Assembly: GCA_030633225.1 (NCBI GenBank)
Contig: DAOVTF010000108.1
Location: 1-6,808 of the forward strand
Source: Flavobacteriaceae bacterium
GTDB lineage: Bacteria; Bacteroidota; Bacteroidia; Flavobacteriales; Flavobacteriaceae
Direction: 5' to 3'
DNA length: 6,808 nucleotides
Notes under the pieces: model-generated
Seen by the model: only the letters and a program-made list of their open reading frames with translations
What the model was told of the DNA's origin: nothing
Databases searched by the model: none
Program-made: the position numbers and the translations under genes
Shown here: piece after piece, positions 1 to 6,313 of the stretch
Layout: each line of letters starts with the position of its first letter
Position numbering within the stretch: position 1 is the first letter of the stretch

Positions 1-281
1 ACCAAATCACATTCATAAGTTTCATACTTTTTCTCAATAGCTAATGTGCGTAATTTGTGAAAATACTTGTGATCGTCTGTTTGCTCCATTTTATCCTTAT
101 CCTCTTTTGAATTCCAATATTCAAGTAAAAAAAATCTACTTTCATCATTTCGGTCTTTAAAAATGTGAAAATGATCTAATCCTGCAGGTTTTGCTTCGTT
201 ATTTTCTTCGAATTTTTGTAATTCTATAAAGGTAATTTCTTCACCTTCCAATACTTTAAATGATACTACATGAACATACAT
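1..281 (-). CDS. ABM-like (dimeric alpha/beta barrel) small protein, 3' end cut by window edge
   Basis: The start is the ATG read on the minus strand from 281; 93 full codons run to the window edge with no stop. The product begins MYVHVVSFKV and has the layout of small antibiotic-biosynthesis-monooxygenase-like (ABM/YgiN-type) proteins: a first beta strand, a helix, then a GLDHFHIFKD strand (residues 34-43), FLLEYW (51-56) and a charged helix after SKEDKDKME. In that family the segment corresponds to the 'G...y.l..d......f...E.W.s.e' core. It aligns without gaps to the product of 449-736, with about 43 of 93 residues identical by hand count. From that alignment, only a few bases should be missing at the 3' end. 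ABM-fold proteins include heme- or quinol-acting monooxygenases and many members of unknown role; the sequence does not tell which applies. Family confidence is moderate and function is unknown. Confidence 0.75.
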   Translation of the reverse strand, partial: MYVHVVSFKVLEGEEITFIELQKFEENNEAKPAGLDHFHIFKDRNDESRFFLLEYWNSKEDKDKMEQTDDHKYFHKLRTLAIEKKYETYECDL

Positions 282-313
282 AATCAAAAATTTAATTACA
301 CTTAAGTTTGTAT

Positions 314-321
314 CAAATTTA
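314..321 (-). promoter_or_regulatory. Possible -7 box for the leftmost ABM-like gene
   Basis: Read on the minus strand, 321 to 314 is TAAATTTG, an exact match to the Bacteroidota -7 consensus TAnnTTTG. It lies about 33 bases before the ATG at 281. No TTG-type -33 element is visible at the expected distance, so the call is weak in such A+T-rich DNA. Confidence 0.3.
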
Positions 322-448
322 CTAGATTTTAAGATAAAATACTATGATAAATGTTACATATTAGTTATAGCAATTAAAAAAGTAGATGAACTAATTTTTT
401 AAAGAATTCAAAGTTGAAAAAACCAATAATTTTAAATGTTAAGCTTAT

Positions 449-736
449 TTAAATTACAACGTTACATTCTATTTTGTTATAATCTTTTTCTCTTGAGATT
501 TTATGAATTTTATTGAGGTAAGGAAATTTAGAAGATTTTTCCATTTCATCTTTTAATTCTTTGGATTTCCAATATTCAATCAAATAGAATTTATTCTCTG
601 TTTGTTTGTCTTTAAAAATATGAAACCTGTCTAAACCTTGAGGTTTTATGTAGATATTATCTTCAAACATACTTAATTCATTGGATGAGATACCGTCTTT
701 CTCATTTACTTTAAAAGGTAGAATAGTTACGAACAT
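449..736 (-). CDS. ABM-like (dimeric alpha/beta barrel) small protein, complete paralog
   Basis: This gene encodes a 95-residue cytoplasmic protein with no signal peptide. It begins MFVTILPFKV and carries the same core as its neighbour at 1-281: KPQGLDRFHIFKDK (31-44), LIEYWKSKE (52-60) and ECNVV near the C-terminus. The ungapped alignment with the neighbour shows a local tandem duplication or two diverged copies in the same orientation, 167 bases apart. The fold is inferred from the pattern of small ABM/YgiN-type proteins (beta strand, helix, beta hairpin with E.W, helix, final strand); such proteins usually form dimers. A catalytic role cannot be read from the sequence. No clean TAnnTTTG box is seen in the 182 bases shared with the divergent hemW gene, so its promoter is unassigned. 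Confidence 0.8.
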   Translation of the reverse strand: MFVTILPFKVNEKDGISSNELSMFEDNIYIKPQGLDRFHIFKDKQTENKFYLIEYWKSKELKDEMEKSSKFPYLNKIHKISREKDYNKIECNVVI

Positions 737-842
737 ATGGGTTTGATTTTAAATGTGATTATTGGACAAGCGATAAAAGTACTGAAAATAAGTCATTTAA
801 ATTGTAATAAGTGTCTCAACATTCTAATGTTTGTAATTGTTT

Positions 843-850
843 TATATTTG
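843..850 (+). promoter_or_regulatory. Possible -7 box upstream of hemW
   Basis: TATATTTG matches the Bacteroidota -7 consensus TAnnTTTG and lies 68 bases before the hemW ATG. The nearest TTTG upstream (830-833) is too close for a normal -33 element. An alternative is TTG at 802-804 paired with TAATGTTTG at 825-833, which has one extra base inside the box. The exact promoter is therefore uncertain. Confidence 0.35.
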
Positions 851-918
851 AGCGAACTTAATATTATACATTAAAAATGAATTTTTAAGTAGTCAATTTA
901 AAATGTTAGTCAATATTT

Positions 919-2040
919 ATGTCAGGTATTTATATCCATATTCCCTTTTGTAAACAAGCTTGTTATTATTGTGATTTTCATTTTTCAACTTCTTTGAAGC
1001 GAAAAAAGGAAATGATAGAAGCACTTGTAAAAGAATTAGAAATGAGAAAGGAAGAACTACCAAATAAAATTGAAACTATATATTTTGGAGGAGGAACACC
1101 CAGTTTATTGACGATTTTTGATTTAGAATTTTTGACTGATGCTGTTTATAAAAACTATAATGTGGTTGATAATCCAGAAATCACTTTAGAAGCTAATCCG
1201 GACGATCTTACAAGTGAAAAAATAAAATTATTAGCAGCTACAAAGATCAACAGATTAAGTATTGGAATACAATCATTTTTTGATGATGATCTTGAGTTTA
1301 TGAATAGAGCTCATAATTCGAAAGAATCTGAAAACTGTATCGTAGAAGCAAAAAAATATTTTAAGAATATCACAATTGATCTTATATATGGAATTCCGAA
1401 TATGAGTAGTAAAAAATGGAAAGAAAACTTACAAAAAGCATTCCGGTTAGGTGTTCCGCATATTTCTGCTTATGCATTAACGGTTGAGAATAAAACAGCT
1501 TTGGACAGTTTTATCAAAAAAGGAAAATATCCGCCAATTAACGAGAATCTATCACAACAGCATTTTCAAATTTTGGTTAATGAAACTTTTAAGAATGATT
1601 TTGTTCAATATGAGATTTCAAATTTTGGGAAAGAAGGATATTTTTCTAAACATAATACTTCTTATTGGCAAGGAAAACATTATTTAGGAATTGGACCCTC
1701 AGCACATTCGTATAATGGAAATTCAAGAAGTTGGAATGTCTCTAATAATGCAAAATATATCAAATTTATTCAGCAAAATATTTCTTCACAAGAAATTGAA
1801 TACTTATCGGTTAATAATCATTTTAACGAAACGATTATGACAGGTTTAAGAACTATTTGGGGAGTTTCATTAGATAAGATCGAGAAAGACTTCGGAATTG
1901 AATTCAAAGAAAATTTACTACAAAATGCTACTAAATATTTTCAAAATCGAACATTAAAATTAGAAAATAATAAACTAAAAATCACTGATAAAGGCAAATT
2001 CTTTTCAGACGGTATCGCTTCTGATTTGTTTATGGTTTAA
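919..2040 (+). CDS. hemW: HemW, radical SAM heme chaperone (HemN-like)
   Basis: This 373-residue radical SAM protein is of the HemW type, long misnamed oxygen-independent coproporphyrinogen III oxidase. In studied homologs HemW binds heme and a [4Fe-4S] cluster and delivers heme to target proteins. The cluster motif is C11-x3-C15-x2-C18 followed by DF (CKQACYYCDF); true HemN has CxxxCxxCxC, so the missing fourth Cys supports HemW. Other family motifs are GGGTPS (57-62), EANPDDL (91-97), NRLSIGIQSF (111-120), DLIYGIP (154-160), YEISNFG (231-237), HNTSYW (245-250) and YLGIGPSAHSY (255-265). The C-terminus, DGIASDLF, has the form common in Bacteroidota members. Length is normal for the family and there is no signal peptide. 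The start ATG places the usual IYIHIPFC strand right at the N-terminus. It appears to be a single-gene unit, diverging from the ABM-like genes. Confidence 0.96.
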   Translation: MSGIYIHIPFCKQACYYCDFHFSTSLKRKKEMIEALVKELEMRKEELPNKIETIYFGGGTPSLLTIFDLEFLTDAVYKNYNVVDNPEITLEANPDDLTSEKIKLLAATKINRLSIGIQSFFDDDLEFMNRAHNSKESENCIVEAKKYFKNITIDLIYGIPNMSSKKWKENLQKAFRLGVPHISAYALTVENKTALDSFIKKGKYPPINENLSQQHFQILVNETFKNDFVQYEISNFGKEGYFSKHNTSYWQGKHYLGIGPSAHSYNGNSRSWNVSNNAKYIKFIQQNISSQEIEYLSVNNHFNETIMTGLRTIWGVSLDKIEKDFGIEFKENLLQNATKYFQNRTLKLENNKLKITDKGKFFSDGIASDLFMV

Positions 2041-2076
2041 AAATTCAATTGTTTTACAACAAATAGCATAAGTATA

Positions 2077-2105
2077 TTGGTATAGAAAAACATTGTATAC
2101 ATTTG
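2077..2105 (+). promoter_or_regulatory. Bacteroidota-type promoter for the DUF4230 gene
   Basis: TTG at 2077-2079 (-33 element), an 18-base spacer, and TACATTTG at 2098-2105 (exact TAnnTTTG -7 element) form a well-spaced promoter. The expected transcript start is near 2111, giving an A+T-rich leader of roughly 24 bases before the ATG at 2135. Confidence 0.6.
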
Positions 2106-2134
2106 TAATTATTAATTAAACCCATACCATTAAT

Positions 2135-2770
2135 ATGGAAACGCTTTTAGGACTTTTTGTTGGAGGGATATTGACCTATTTTATTTTAAATTATGTTAAA
2201 ATTCAAAAAGGAAAAGATAGAACCAACGCTCAATCTGTTATTTTAATGGAAAAAATGAGGAAGGTTTGGAAACTAATAAGTGTTGAAGGAGAATTTGCAG
2301 AAATCTATCATTATGAAAATACCAAAGAACGTTTTTTGAGTATGATTTCAAGTAAAAAGAAAGCAATCATTTTGATCAATGCAAAAGCACATGTTGGATT
2401 TGATCTGTCAAAAATTAGAATGGAAGCTATTAATGAAAAAAAGGTTGTTAAGTTAACAGAATTTCCAAAACCTGAAGTTTTAAGCTTAGAAACCGATCTA
2501 AAGTATTATGATAAAAAAGATGGCTTGTTTAACAAATTTGACTCTTCTGATTTAACAGAATTAAACAGTAAAGCAAAAGAACATGTGATGTCTAAGATTC
2601 CAGATAGCGGTTTATTAGATACAGCGAAAAACGAAGCTATAGAAGCAGTTCTAATAATTCAAAACATTGTTGAAACTATTGGGTGGACTCTTGATTATCA
2701 AGACTTACTACTTCCGCAAAGCGATAAAATAAAGCTTGAAACTTCTGATACAAAAAAATTAAATAATTAA
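2135..2770 (+). CDS. DUF4230 domain protein, membrane-anchored
   Basis: This 211-residue protein has an N-terminal hydrophobic segment at about residues 4-20 (LLGLFVGGILTYFILNY), probably an uncleaved signal anchor, followed by a hydrophilic domain. The domain matches my recollection of the DUF4230 family: the MRKVWKLISVEGEFAEIYHY block (41-60), the KAHVGFDLSKI block (84-94), and a C-terminal helical part (about 120-190) containing AKNEAIEAVLIIQNIVETIGW. The biochemical role of DUF4230 proteins is not known to me; many bacteria carry them as single-pass membrane proteins with the domain outside the cytoplasm. The length fits the family and no Cys residues are present. It has its own promoter at 2077-2105 and lies 94 bases downstream of hemW, so co-transcription with hemW is not required. 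Confidence 0.85.
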   Translation: METLLGLFVGGILTYFILNYVKIQKGKDRTNAQSVILMEKMRKVWKLISVEGEFAEIYHYENTKERFLSMISSKKKAIILINAKAHVGFDLSKIRMEAINEKKVVKLTEFPKPEVLSLETDLKYYDKKDGLFNKFDSSDLTELNSKAKEHVMSKIPDSGLLDTAKNEAIEAVLIIQNIVETIGWTLDYQDLLLPQSDKIKLETSDTKKLNN

Positions 2771-2790
2771 TGTGATTTCAGTTACTTATG

Positions 2791-2815
2791 TTGTCAAAAG
2801 GTAGTTATAATTTTG
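2791..2815 (+). promoter_or_regulatory. Likely promoter of the OsmC-family gene
   Basis: TAATTTTG at 2808-2815 is an exact TAnnTTTG -7 element. TTG at 2791-2793 is a possible -33 element, but the 14-base spacer is shorter than usual, so the -33 assignment is uncertain. The predicted start of transcription, around 2820, falls inside the inverted repeat at 2818-2830. Confidence 0.5.
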
Positions 2816-2817
2816 CA

Positions 2818-2830
2818 GTGTAATTTACAC
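2818..2830. promoter_or_regulatory. Inverted repeat GTGTAA-T-TTACAC, candidate operator
   Basis: This is a perfect 6-base inverted repeat around a single T, starting two bases after the -7 box of the OsmC-family gene and ending 17 bases before its ATG. Its position over the expected transcription start is where a dimeric repressor would block transcription. The motif itself does not identify the regulator, and a short RNA hairpin is less likely because the loop would be only one base. Confidence 0.4.
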
Positions 2831-2847
2831 TAAAAAAGAAAATTATC

Positions 2848-3225
2848 ATGAATATAGATATAAAATTTAACGAAACTGGAAAAATTATTCCTTCGTATAA
2901 CGGAAAAGAAATCACTATGGATGAATCTCCATATATGATTTATTTGGCTACCACTGGCATGTGTTCTGCAGTATATGTAAGAGCGTTTTTAATGCAAAGA
3001 GGTATGTCATTAGAAAATGTAACACTTACTCAAATAATAACCTACAACCGTATGACTAATATGGTTGAAAATATGGAAGTAAAAGTAGATTTACCAGATA
3101 CTTTCCCAACAAAGTATAATAAAGCAATAAAAGCAACTGTTGATCAGTGCCCTGTTAAAAAACACATGGTAGCGCCACCAACAGTTTTGGTAACTACTAA
3201 TTTAGATGTAGTGATAGAAGCATAA
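2848..3225 (+). CDS. OsmC/Ohr-family protein (thiol peroxidase-like)
   Basis: This 125-residue cytoplasmic protein is of the OsmC family. Characterised OsmC and Ohr members reduce organic hydroperoxides using a pair of cysteines. Both expected cysteines are present: C39 in TTGMCSAVYVRAFLMQRGMS, the helix that normally carries the peroxidatic Cys (compare 'GACtA.tlr..a.rkG'), and C101 in DQCPVKKHM, matching the conserved 'CPVhr' element. The segment before the first Cys, SPYMIYLATTG, corresponds to the 'P.eLLlaAL.aC' region. The N-terminal strand region is short, so the protein is at the small end of the family. Whether this YhfA-like subgroup acts on peroxides is not established by the sequence. 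It has its own promoter and a strong terminator, so it is probably a single-gene transcript. Confidence 0.85.
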   Translation: MNIDIKFNETGKIIPSYNGKEITMDESPYMIYLATTGMCSAVYVRAFLMQRGMSLENVTLTQIITYNRMTNMVENMEVKVDLPDTFPTKYNKAIKATVDQCPVKKHMVAPPTVLVTTNLDVVIEA

Positions 3226-3240
3226 TGATGATGATTTTTA

Positions 3241-3258
3241 CCAATTTAATAAAATTGG
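3241..3258. repeat. Small hairpin CCAATTT-AATA-AAATTGG
   Basis: A 7-base perfect stem with a 4-base loop lies 15 bases after the stop of the OsmC-family gene. It is A+T-rich and has no T-run after it, so it is not a terminator itself. It may help protect the 3' end of the transcript or be chance. Confidence 0.3.
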
Positions 3259-3276
3259 AATTTGTTAAGTATTTAG

Positions 3277-3304
3277 AACTCCTTCTTTTGAAGGAGTTTT
3301 TTTT
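3277..3304 (+). terminator. Rho-independent terminator after the OsmC-family gene
   Basis: AACTCCTTC (3277-3285), a TTTT loop (3286-3289) and GAAGGAGTT (3290-3298) make a perfect 9-base stem, followed by an uninterrupted T-run through 3304. It lies 51 bases after the stop codon at 3225 and closes the OsmC-family transcript. The downstream helicase gene therefore needs its own promoter. Confidence 0.9.
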
Positions 3305-3331
3305 GTTTGAGTGTTAAAAATTGTATTTTAG
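3302..3331 (+). promoter_or_regulatory. Possible promoter of the helicase gene, overlapping its first candidate start codon
   Basis: TTTG at 3302-3305, an 18-base spacer, and TATTTTAG at 3324-3331 (one mismatch to TAnnTTTG) fit Bacteroidota promoter spacing. If this is the promoter, transcription would begin near 3337, after the TTG at 3321. The TTG at 3351 would then be the usable start codon. The spacing is good but the DNA is very T-rich, so chance is possible. Confidence 0.35.
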
Positions 3332-4670
3332 TCATTCAAAAAAAACAACTTTGAATCAAGAAAAAGCTTTATCCTTATTAAAAACGGGCAGAAATATATT
3401 TTTAACAGGTTCTGCGGGTACAGGTAAAACCTATGTGCTTAATCAATATATAGAATACTTAAAAGAGAGAAAAATTCCAGTATCTATTACTGCTTCAACG
3501 GGTATTGCAGCTACACATCTTGAGGGAACTACAATTCATGCCTGGTCGGGTATTGGAATAAAAAATTCGCTTTCACCAAGAAATTTGAATGATCTAAAAG
3601 AAAAAAAGTATTTAAAAAAGAATATTGATAAAAGCAAGGTTCTAATCATTGATGAAATTTCCATGTTACATAAAAAACAGTTAGACATGGTAAATATGGT
3701 TTTAAAATACTTTAGAGAAACTAATGAAGCATTTGGTGGAATTCAATTGATTTTATGTGGAGATTTTTTTCAGCTCCCTCCCATAGGTGAACGTAATGAA
3801 ATAAATCGTGATAAATTTTCATTTATGTCGCAAGCTTGGTTAGATGCTAATTTATCAATTTGTTATTTAACGGATCAGTACAGACAAACCGATAATAATC
3901 TAAATGATATTCTAAATGAGATCCGTACAGGAAGTATTTCACAAAATTCAAGAGCTATATTAAGTTCAAACAATAAAGAGCTTGATGATGATGAACCAAC
4001 AAAACTTTATACACATAATATTGATGTTGATAGAATCAATACCAAACATTTAAATTCAATAAAAGGGAAAAAGAAACTTTTTCATGCTAAAATTAAAGGA
4101 AATTTAAAACTGGCTGAATCGGTTAAAAAGTCGATTATGGCACCTGAACACCTGGAAATAAAGATTGGTTCTAAAGTGATGTTTGTAAAAAACAATCATG
4201 AAAAAGGATATTTAAACGGAACTTTAGGAAATATAATTAGATATAATGAAGATGGTTTGCCAGTTGTAAAATTATTAAATGGATATGAACTAACTGCAGA
4301 GTATGAAGACTGGAGAATTGAAGATGAAAGTGGTAAAATGTTGGTTAGTTTTCAACAAATTCCCTTGCGTCTTGCATGGGCAATAACTGTGCATAAAAGT
4401 CAGGGAATGACCCTAGATGTGGCCGAAATGGATTTAAGTAAAACCTTTGAAAAAGGACAAGGTTATGTGGCCCTGTCAAGAGTAAAAAGTTTATCAGGTT
4501 TAAATTTAACAGCTTACAATAGTATCGCTCTCGAAGTTGATGGTTTAGCTTTAAAAGCCGATAAGAGATTTCAGGAACTATCATATGGAGTTGAAAATTA
4601 CTTTGAACAAGTAACATTAGAAAAACAAGCATTAGATTTTATTAAAAAAAGTGGAGGCATCACCAATTAA
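3321..4670 (+). CDS. Pif1/RecD-like superfamily 1 DNA helicase, motor part, ended by an in-frame TAA
   Basis: This reading frame encodes an ATP-dependent DNA helicase of the Pif1 type (superfamily 1B). Numbered from TTG 3321, the motifs are Walker A GSAGTGKT (30-37), motif Ia STGIAATHLEGTTIHAW (59-75), Walker B LIIDE (108-112), motif III GDFFQLPP (147-154), motif IV DQYRQ (185-189), motif V AITVHKSQGMTL (354-365) and motif VI YVALSRVK (382-389). All are intact, so the 449-residue motor could be active. There is no ATG before the Walker A region: the frame is closed upstream by TAA at 3315-3317, leaving TTG 3321 or TTG 3351. The latter would give an N-terminus MNQEKALSLL, which better resembles relatives and is preceded by an A-rich run. 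The frame ends at TAA 4668-4670 but continues open for 120 more codons that encode an HTH_40 domain. The gene is therefore probably a full-length helicase interrupted by one nonsense codon. Confidence 0.9.
   Translation: MYFSHSKKTTLNQEKALSLLKTGRNIFLTGSAGTGKTYVLNQYIEYLKERKIPVSITASTGIAATHLEGTTIHAWSGIGIKNSLSPRNLNDLKEKKYLKKNIDKSKVLIIDEISMLHKKQLDMVNMVLKYFRETNEAFGGIQLILCGDFFQLPPIGERNEINRDKFSFMSQAWLDANLSICYLTDQYRQTDNNLNDILNEIRTGSISQNSRAILSSNNKELDDDEPTKLYTHNIDVDRINTKHLNSIKGKKKLFHAKIKGNLKLAESVKKSIMAPEHLEIKIGSKVMFVKNNHEKGYLNGTLGNIIRYNEDGLPVVKLLNGYELTAEYEDWRIEDESGKMLVSFQQIPLRLAWAITVHKSQGMTLDVAEMDLSKTFEKGQGYVALSRVKSLSGLNLTAYNSIALEVDGLALKADKRFQELSYGVENYFEQVTLEKQALDFIKKSGGITN
4668..4670 (+). other. In-frame TAA dividing the helicase motor from its HTH_40 domain
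   Basis: The codons before the stop read SGGITN and those after it read DEIAENKKNLKKGNKTKKK, a charged linker that continues in the same frame into the helix-turn-helix domain. Removing this one codon would join both parts into a single frame of about 569 codons from 3321 to 5030. A single base change from a sense codon such as GAA, CAA or AAA would create it. Confidence 0.8.
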
Positions 4671-4751
4671 GATGAAATTGCTGAGAATAAAAAAAATTTA
4701 AAAAAGGGGAATAAAACAAAGAAGAAATCTACTTATTTAGTAACCAAACAA

Positions 4752-5033
4752 TTGATAGATAAAGGATATTCTTTAAAAGAAATTGCAAAAGAAAGAGAAC
4801 TAACCATTGGAACAATTTCAACTCATTTAATTAGAATTTCTGACCTTTATCCAACCACAGACATATCACGATTTAAACCTGATAAAAAGATTATTACAAA
4901 AGTTAGAAACGCTCGTAATGCGATTTTAAAAGCTAATCCTAAAGAAAAGACGATTAGTTTAAAACCAATTTTTGCAGCACTTAATGGTGAGTTGGATTAT
5001 GGTGAAATTAAGTTGGCATTGGTATATCTATAA
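4752..5033 (+). CDS. HTH_40 domain, detached C-terminal part of the Pif1-like helicase (frame open from 4671)
   Basis: This segment encodes a helix-turn-helix region, GYSLKEIAKERELTIGTIS (residues 5-23 from TTG 4752), followed by THLIRI. It matches the HTH_40 type known at the C-terminus of RecQ- and Pif1-like helicases, where it is thought to assist DNA or protein binding. The frame is the same as that of the upstream helicase and is open directly from 4671. The 27 codons 4671-4751 (linker and first helix, STYLVTKQLI) clearly belong to the domain although they precede the first possible start, TTG 4752. There is no ATG, and starting at 4752 would cut into the first helix. An independent protein is therefore unlikely; this is best read as the stranded 3' end of the helicase gene, expressed only if the stop is suppressed or absent. 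It ends at TAA 5031-5033, 16 bases before the next gene. Confidence 0.7.
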   Translation: MIDKGYSLKEIAKERELTIGTISTHLIRISDLYPTTDISRFKPDKKIITKVRNARNAILKANPKEKTISLKPIFAALNGELDYGEIKLALVYL

Positions 5034-5049
5034 TTTGTAATTTTATAAA

Positions 5050-5400
5050 ATGAACATTGAAGAGTATAGAAATTATTGTTTGAGTAAGCCATGTGTTACA
5101 GAACATTTTCCATTTGATGAAACTACCTTGGTTTTTAAAGTATGTAACAAAATATTTACTATATCAGGACTCGAGCGAATGCCTCCGGCAATTAATTTAA
5201 AGTGTGACCCCGAAAGAGCTGTTGAACTTCGCGAAGAATATGATGGAAAAATTTTACCAGGATATCATATGAACAAAAAACATTGGAATACCGTTGAAAT
5301 AGAACAATTACCTCAAAAATTTATAGAAGAATTGATTGACCATTCTTATGATCTAATTATTCAAAGTTTACCTAAAAAATGGCTTGAACAATTAAAATAA
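5050..5400 (+). CDS. MmcQ/YjbR family protein
   Basis: This 116-residue cytoplasmic protein matches the MmcQ/YjbR family (CyaY-like fold, often described as DNA-binding on structural grounds). Visible family features are KPCVTEHFPFDETTLVFKV (13-31), the INLKCDPERAVELREEY block (48-64), the signature PGYHMNKKHWNTV (70-82) and HSYDLIIQSLPKK (98-110). Length is normal for the family. The precise function of these proteins is unsettled, and genomes often carry several. The gene starts 16 bases after the helicase/HTH frame on the same strand with no terminator between, so it is probably co-transcribed with the helicase. A convergent gene ends 37 bases downstream; no strong terminator is seen in that gap. 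Confidence 0.92.
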   Translation: MNIEEYRNYCLSKPCVTEHFPFDETTLVFKVCNKIFTISGLERMPPAINLKCDPERAVELREEYDGKILPGYHMNKKHWNTVEIEQLPQKFIEELIDHSYDLIIQSLPKKWLEQLK

Positions 5401-5437
5401 TATCCAAAATATTGGTTTAATCGAAGTGAATTCAATA

Positions 5438-6265
5438 CTAAAAAGAAGCTCCAGCACCTAACGAAAATGCATTTATACTAGCATCTCCAATTGTGAAATG
5501 TTGATATCCAGAAGAAATCTGATAGTTTTTAAGATGATATTTTAACAATAGTTTTGTTTTATTTACAGAACGTTGATTTATAGATGACCCCTTAAAAGAA
5601 GCCAACAAACTAATGGGTTTTTTTATAAACCATTCAGCACCTATTCCATATGAAAATCCCGCTTTATTAACCGTATTTCCCACATACATTGCTCCTAAAC
5701 CAAACCAAACATCTAGTCTTTGAATTCTAACTCTATGGTAGTTTACCATTGCAGAAAAAACTGAAAGTTTATCACTAATATCACCAACATTTTCAAATAG
5801 CTGTAAATAATCTACTTCAATACCCATTCGTTTTAAAAATCTAAAATCAACGTTTAGGTCATTGCCATATAAATTTTTATTTTCTATTACAAAATTGTTT
5901 GAAATATCAAATCTTACTATTTTGTAATTTGTAGAATCGGTATATAAATAATTTCCACTTTTTGCAATTTTGAAAGGGTATACAGAAATTTCAGCATCAT
6001 GCATTTTTGTATTCATTTCTGGAGGAGATTCAATAAGAACTCCATAAGTTAGATAAAAAGCAAAAGTTCCAATAATATCAATAAAAATATTACCCGAACT
6101 AATTATATTACTATTAGTACTTGTCGAAATTGATTGAGTGTATTCAGAGTTTTCTTCTGATTTTTCTGTTAAACTTTTCTTTGCTTTGTCAAGCTTTCCT
6201 TCTTGAGAAAAACATGTTATTGTAAAATTAAAAACAAGAATATATGTAACAAATAGTACTTTCAT
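5438..6265 (-). CDS. Secreted outer-membrane beta-barrel-like protein, function unknown
   Basis: This gene encodes a 275-residue protein with a Sec signal peptide (MKVLFVTYILVFNFTITCFS, likely cut before Q21). C18 is not in a proper lipobox because T17 precedes it. After a charged, Ser/Thr-rich linker (about 22-55) comes a hydrophobic stretch at 60-78 (IFIDIIGTFAFYLTYGVLI) with ESPPE after it. From about residue 105 there are alternating amphipathic strands rich in aromatic residues and Gly, ending LGAGASF with a terminal Phe, as in outer-membrane barrels. I recognise the arrangement 'SGNIF...YGVLIESP...NLYGN...VNKAGFSYG...' as resembling uncharacterised Flavobacteriia proteins, from memory only. 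Assignment as an outer-membrane barrel is inference, and the ligand or role is unknown. It converges with the MmcQ/YjbR gene and has a well-formed promoter at 6356-6385. Confidence 0.8.
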   Translation of the reverse strand: MKVLFVTYILVFNFTITCFSQEGKLDKAKKSLTEKSEENSEYTQSISTSTNSNIISSGNIFIDIIGTFAFYLTYGVLIESPPEMNTKMHDAEISVYPFKIAKSGNYLYTDSTNYKIVRFDISNNFVIENKNLYGNDLNVDFRFLKRMGIEVDYLQLFENVGDISDKLSVFSAMVNYHRVRIQRLDVWFGLGAMYVGNTVNKAGFSYGIGAEWFIKKPISLLASFKGSSINQRSVNKTKLLLKYHLKNYQISSGYQHFTIGDASINAFSLGAGASF

Positions 6266-6313
6266 CGTTTCAATAAAAATGATAATGTATCAAAAACCCA
6301 ACCATAAAACGAT

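Noticed and set aside
737..918. Promoter for the complete ABM-like gene
   Set aside because: No TAnnTTTG match with sensible spacing was found on the minus strand here; TACTTTTA-like near misses are too common in this A+T-rich DNA to support a call.
1484..1687. 67-codon open frame on the plus strand inside hemW
   Set aside because: It overlaps the well-supported hemW frame entirely, its product has no recognisable domain, and it is explained by the A+T-rich coding sequence read out of frame.
2050..2060. TTGT-TTT-ACAA hairpin after hemW
   Set aside because: The stem is only four A+T-rich base pairs with no T-run, so I do not call a hemW terminator.
4345..4632. 95-codon open frame on the minus strand inside the helicase gene
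   Set aside because: It is antisense to helicase motifs V and VI, which are clearly coding, and its translation shows no family features.
5403..5414. CCAA-AATA-TTGG hairpin between the converging MmcQ/YjbR and barrel genes
   Set aside because: A 4-base stem rich in A and T with no proper T-run is too weak to call a terminator.
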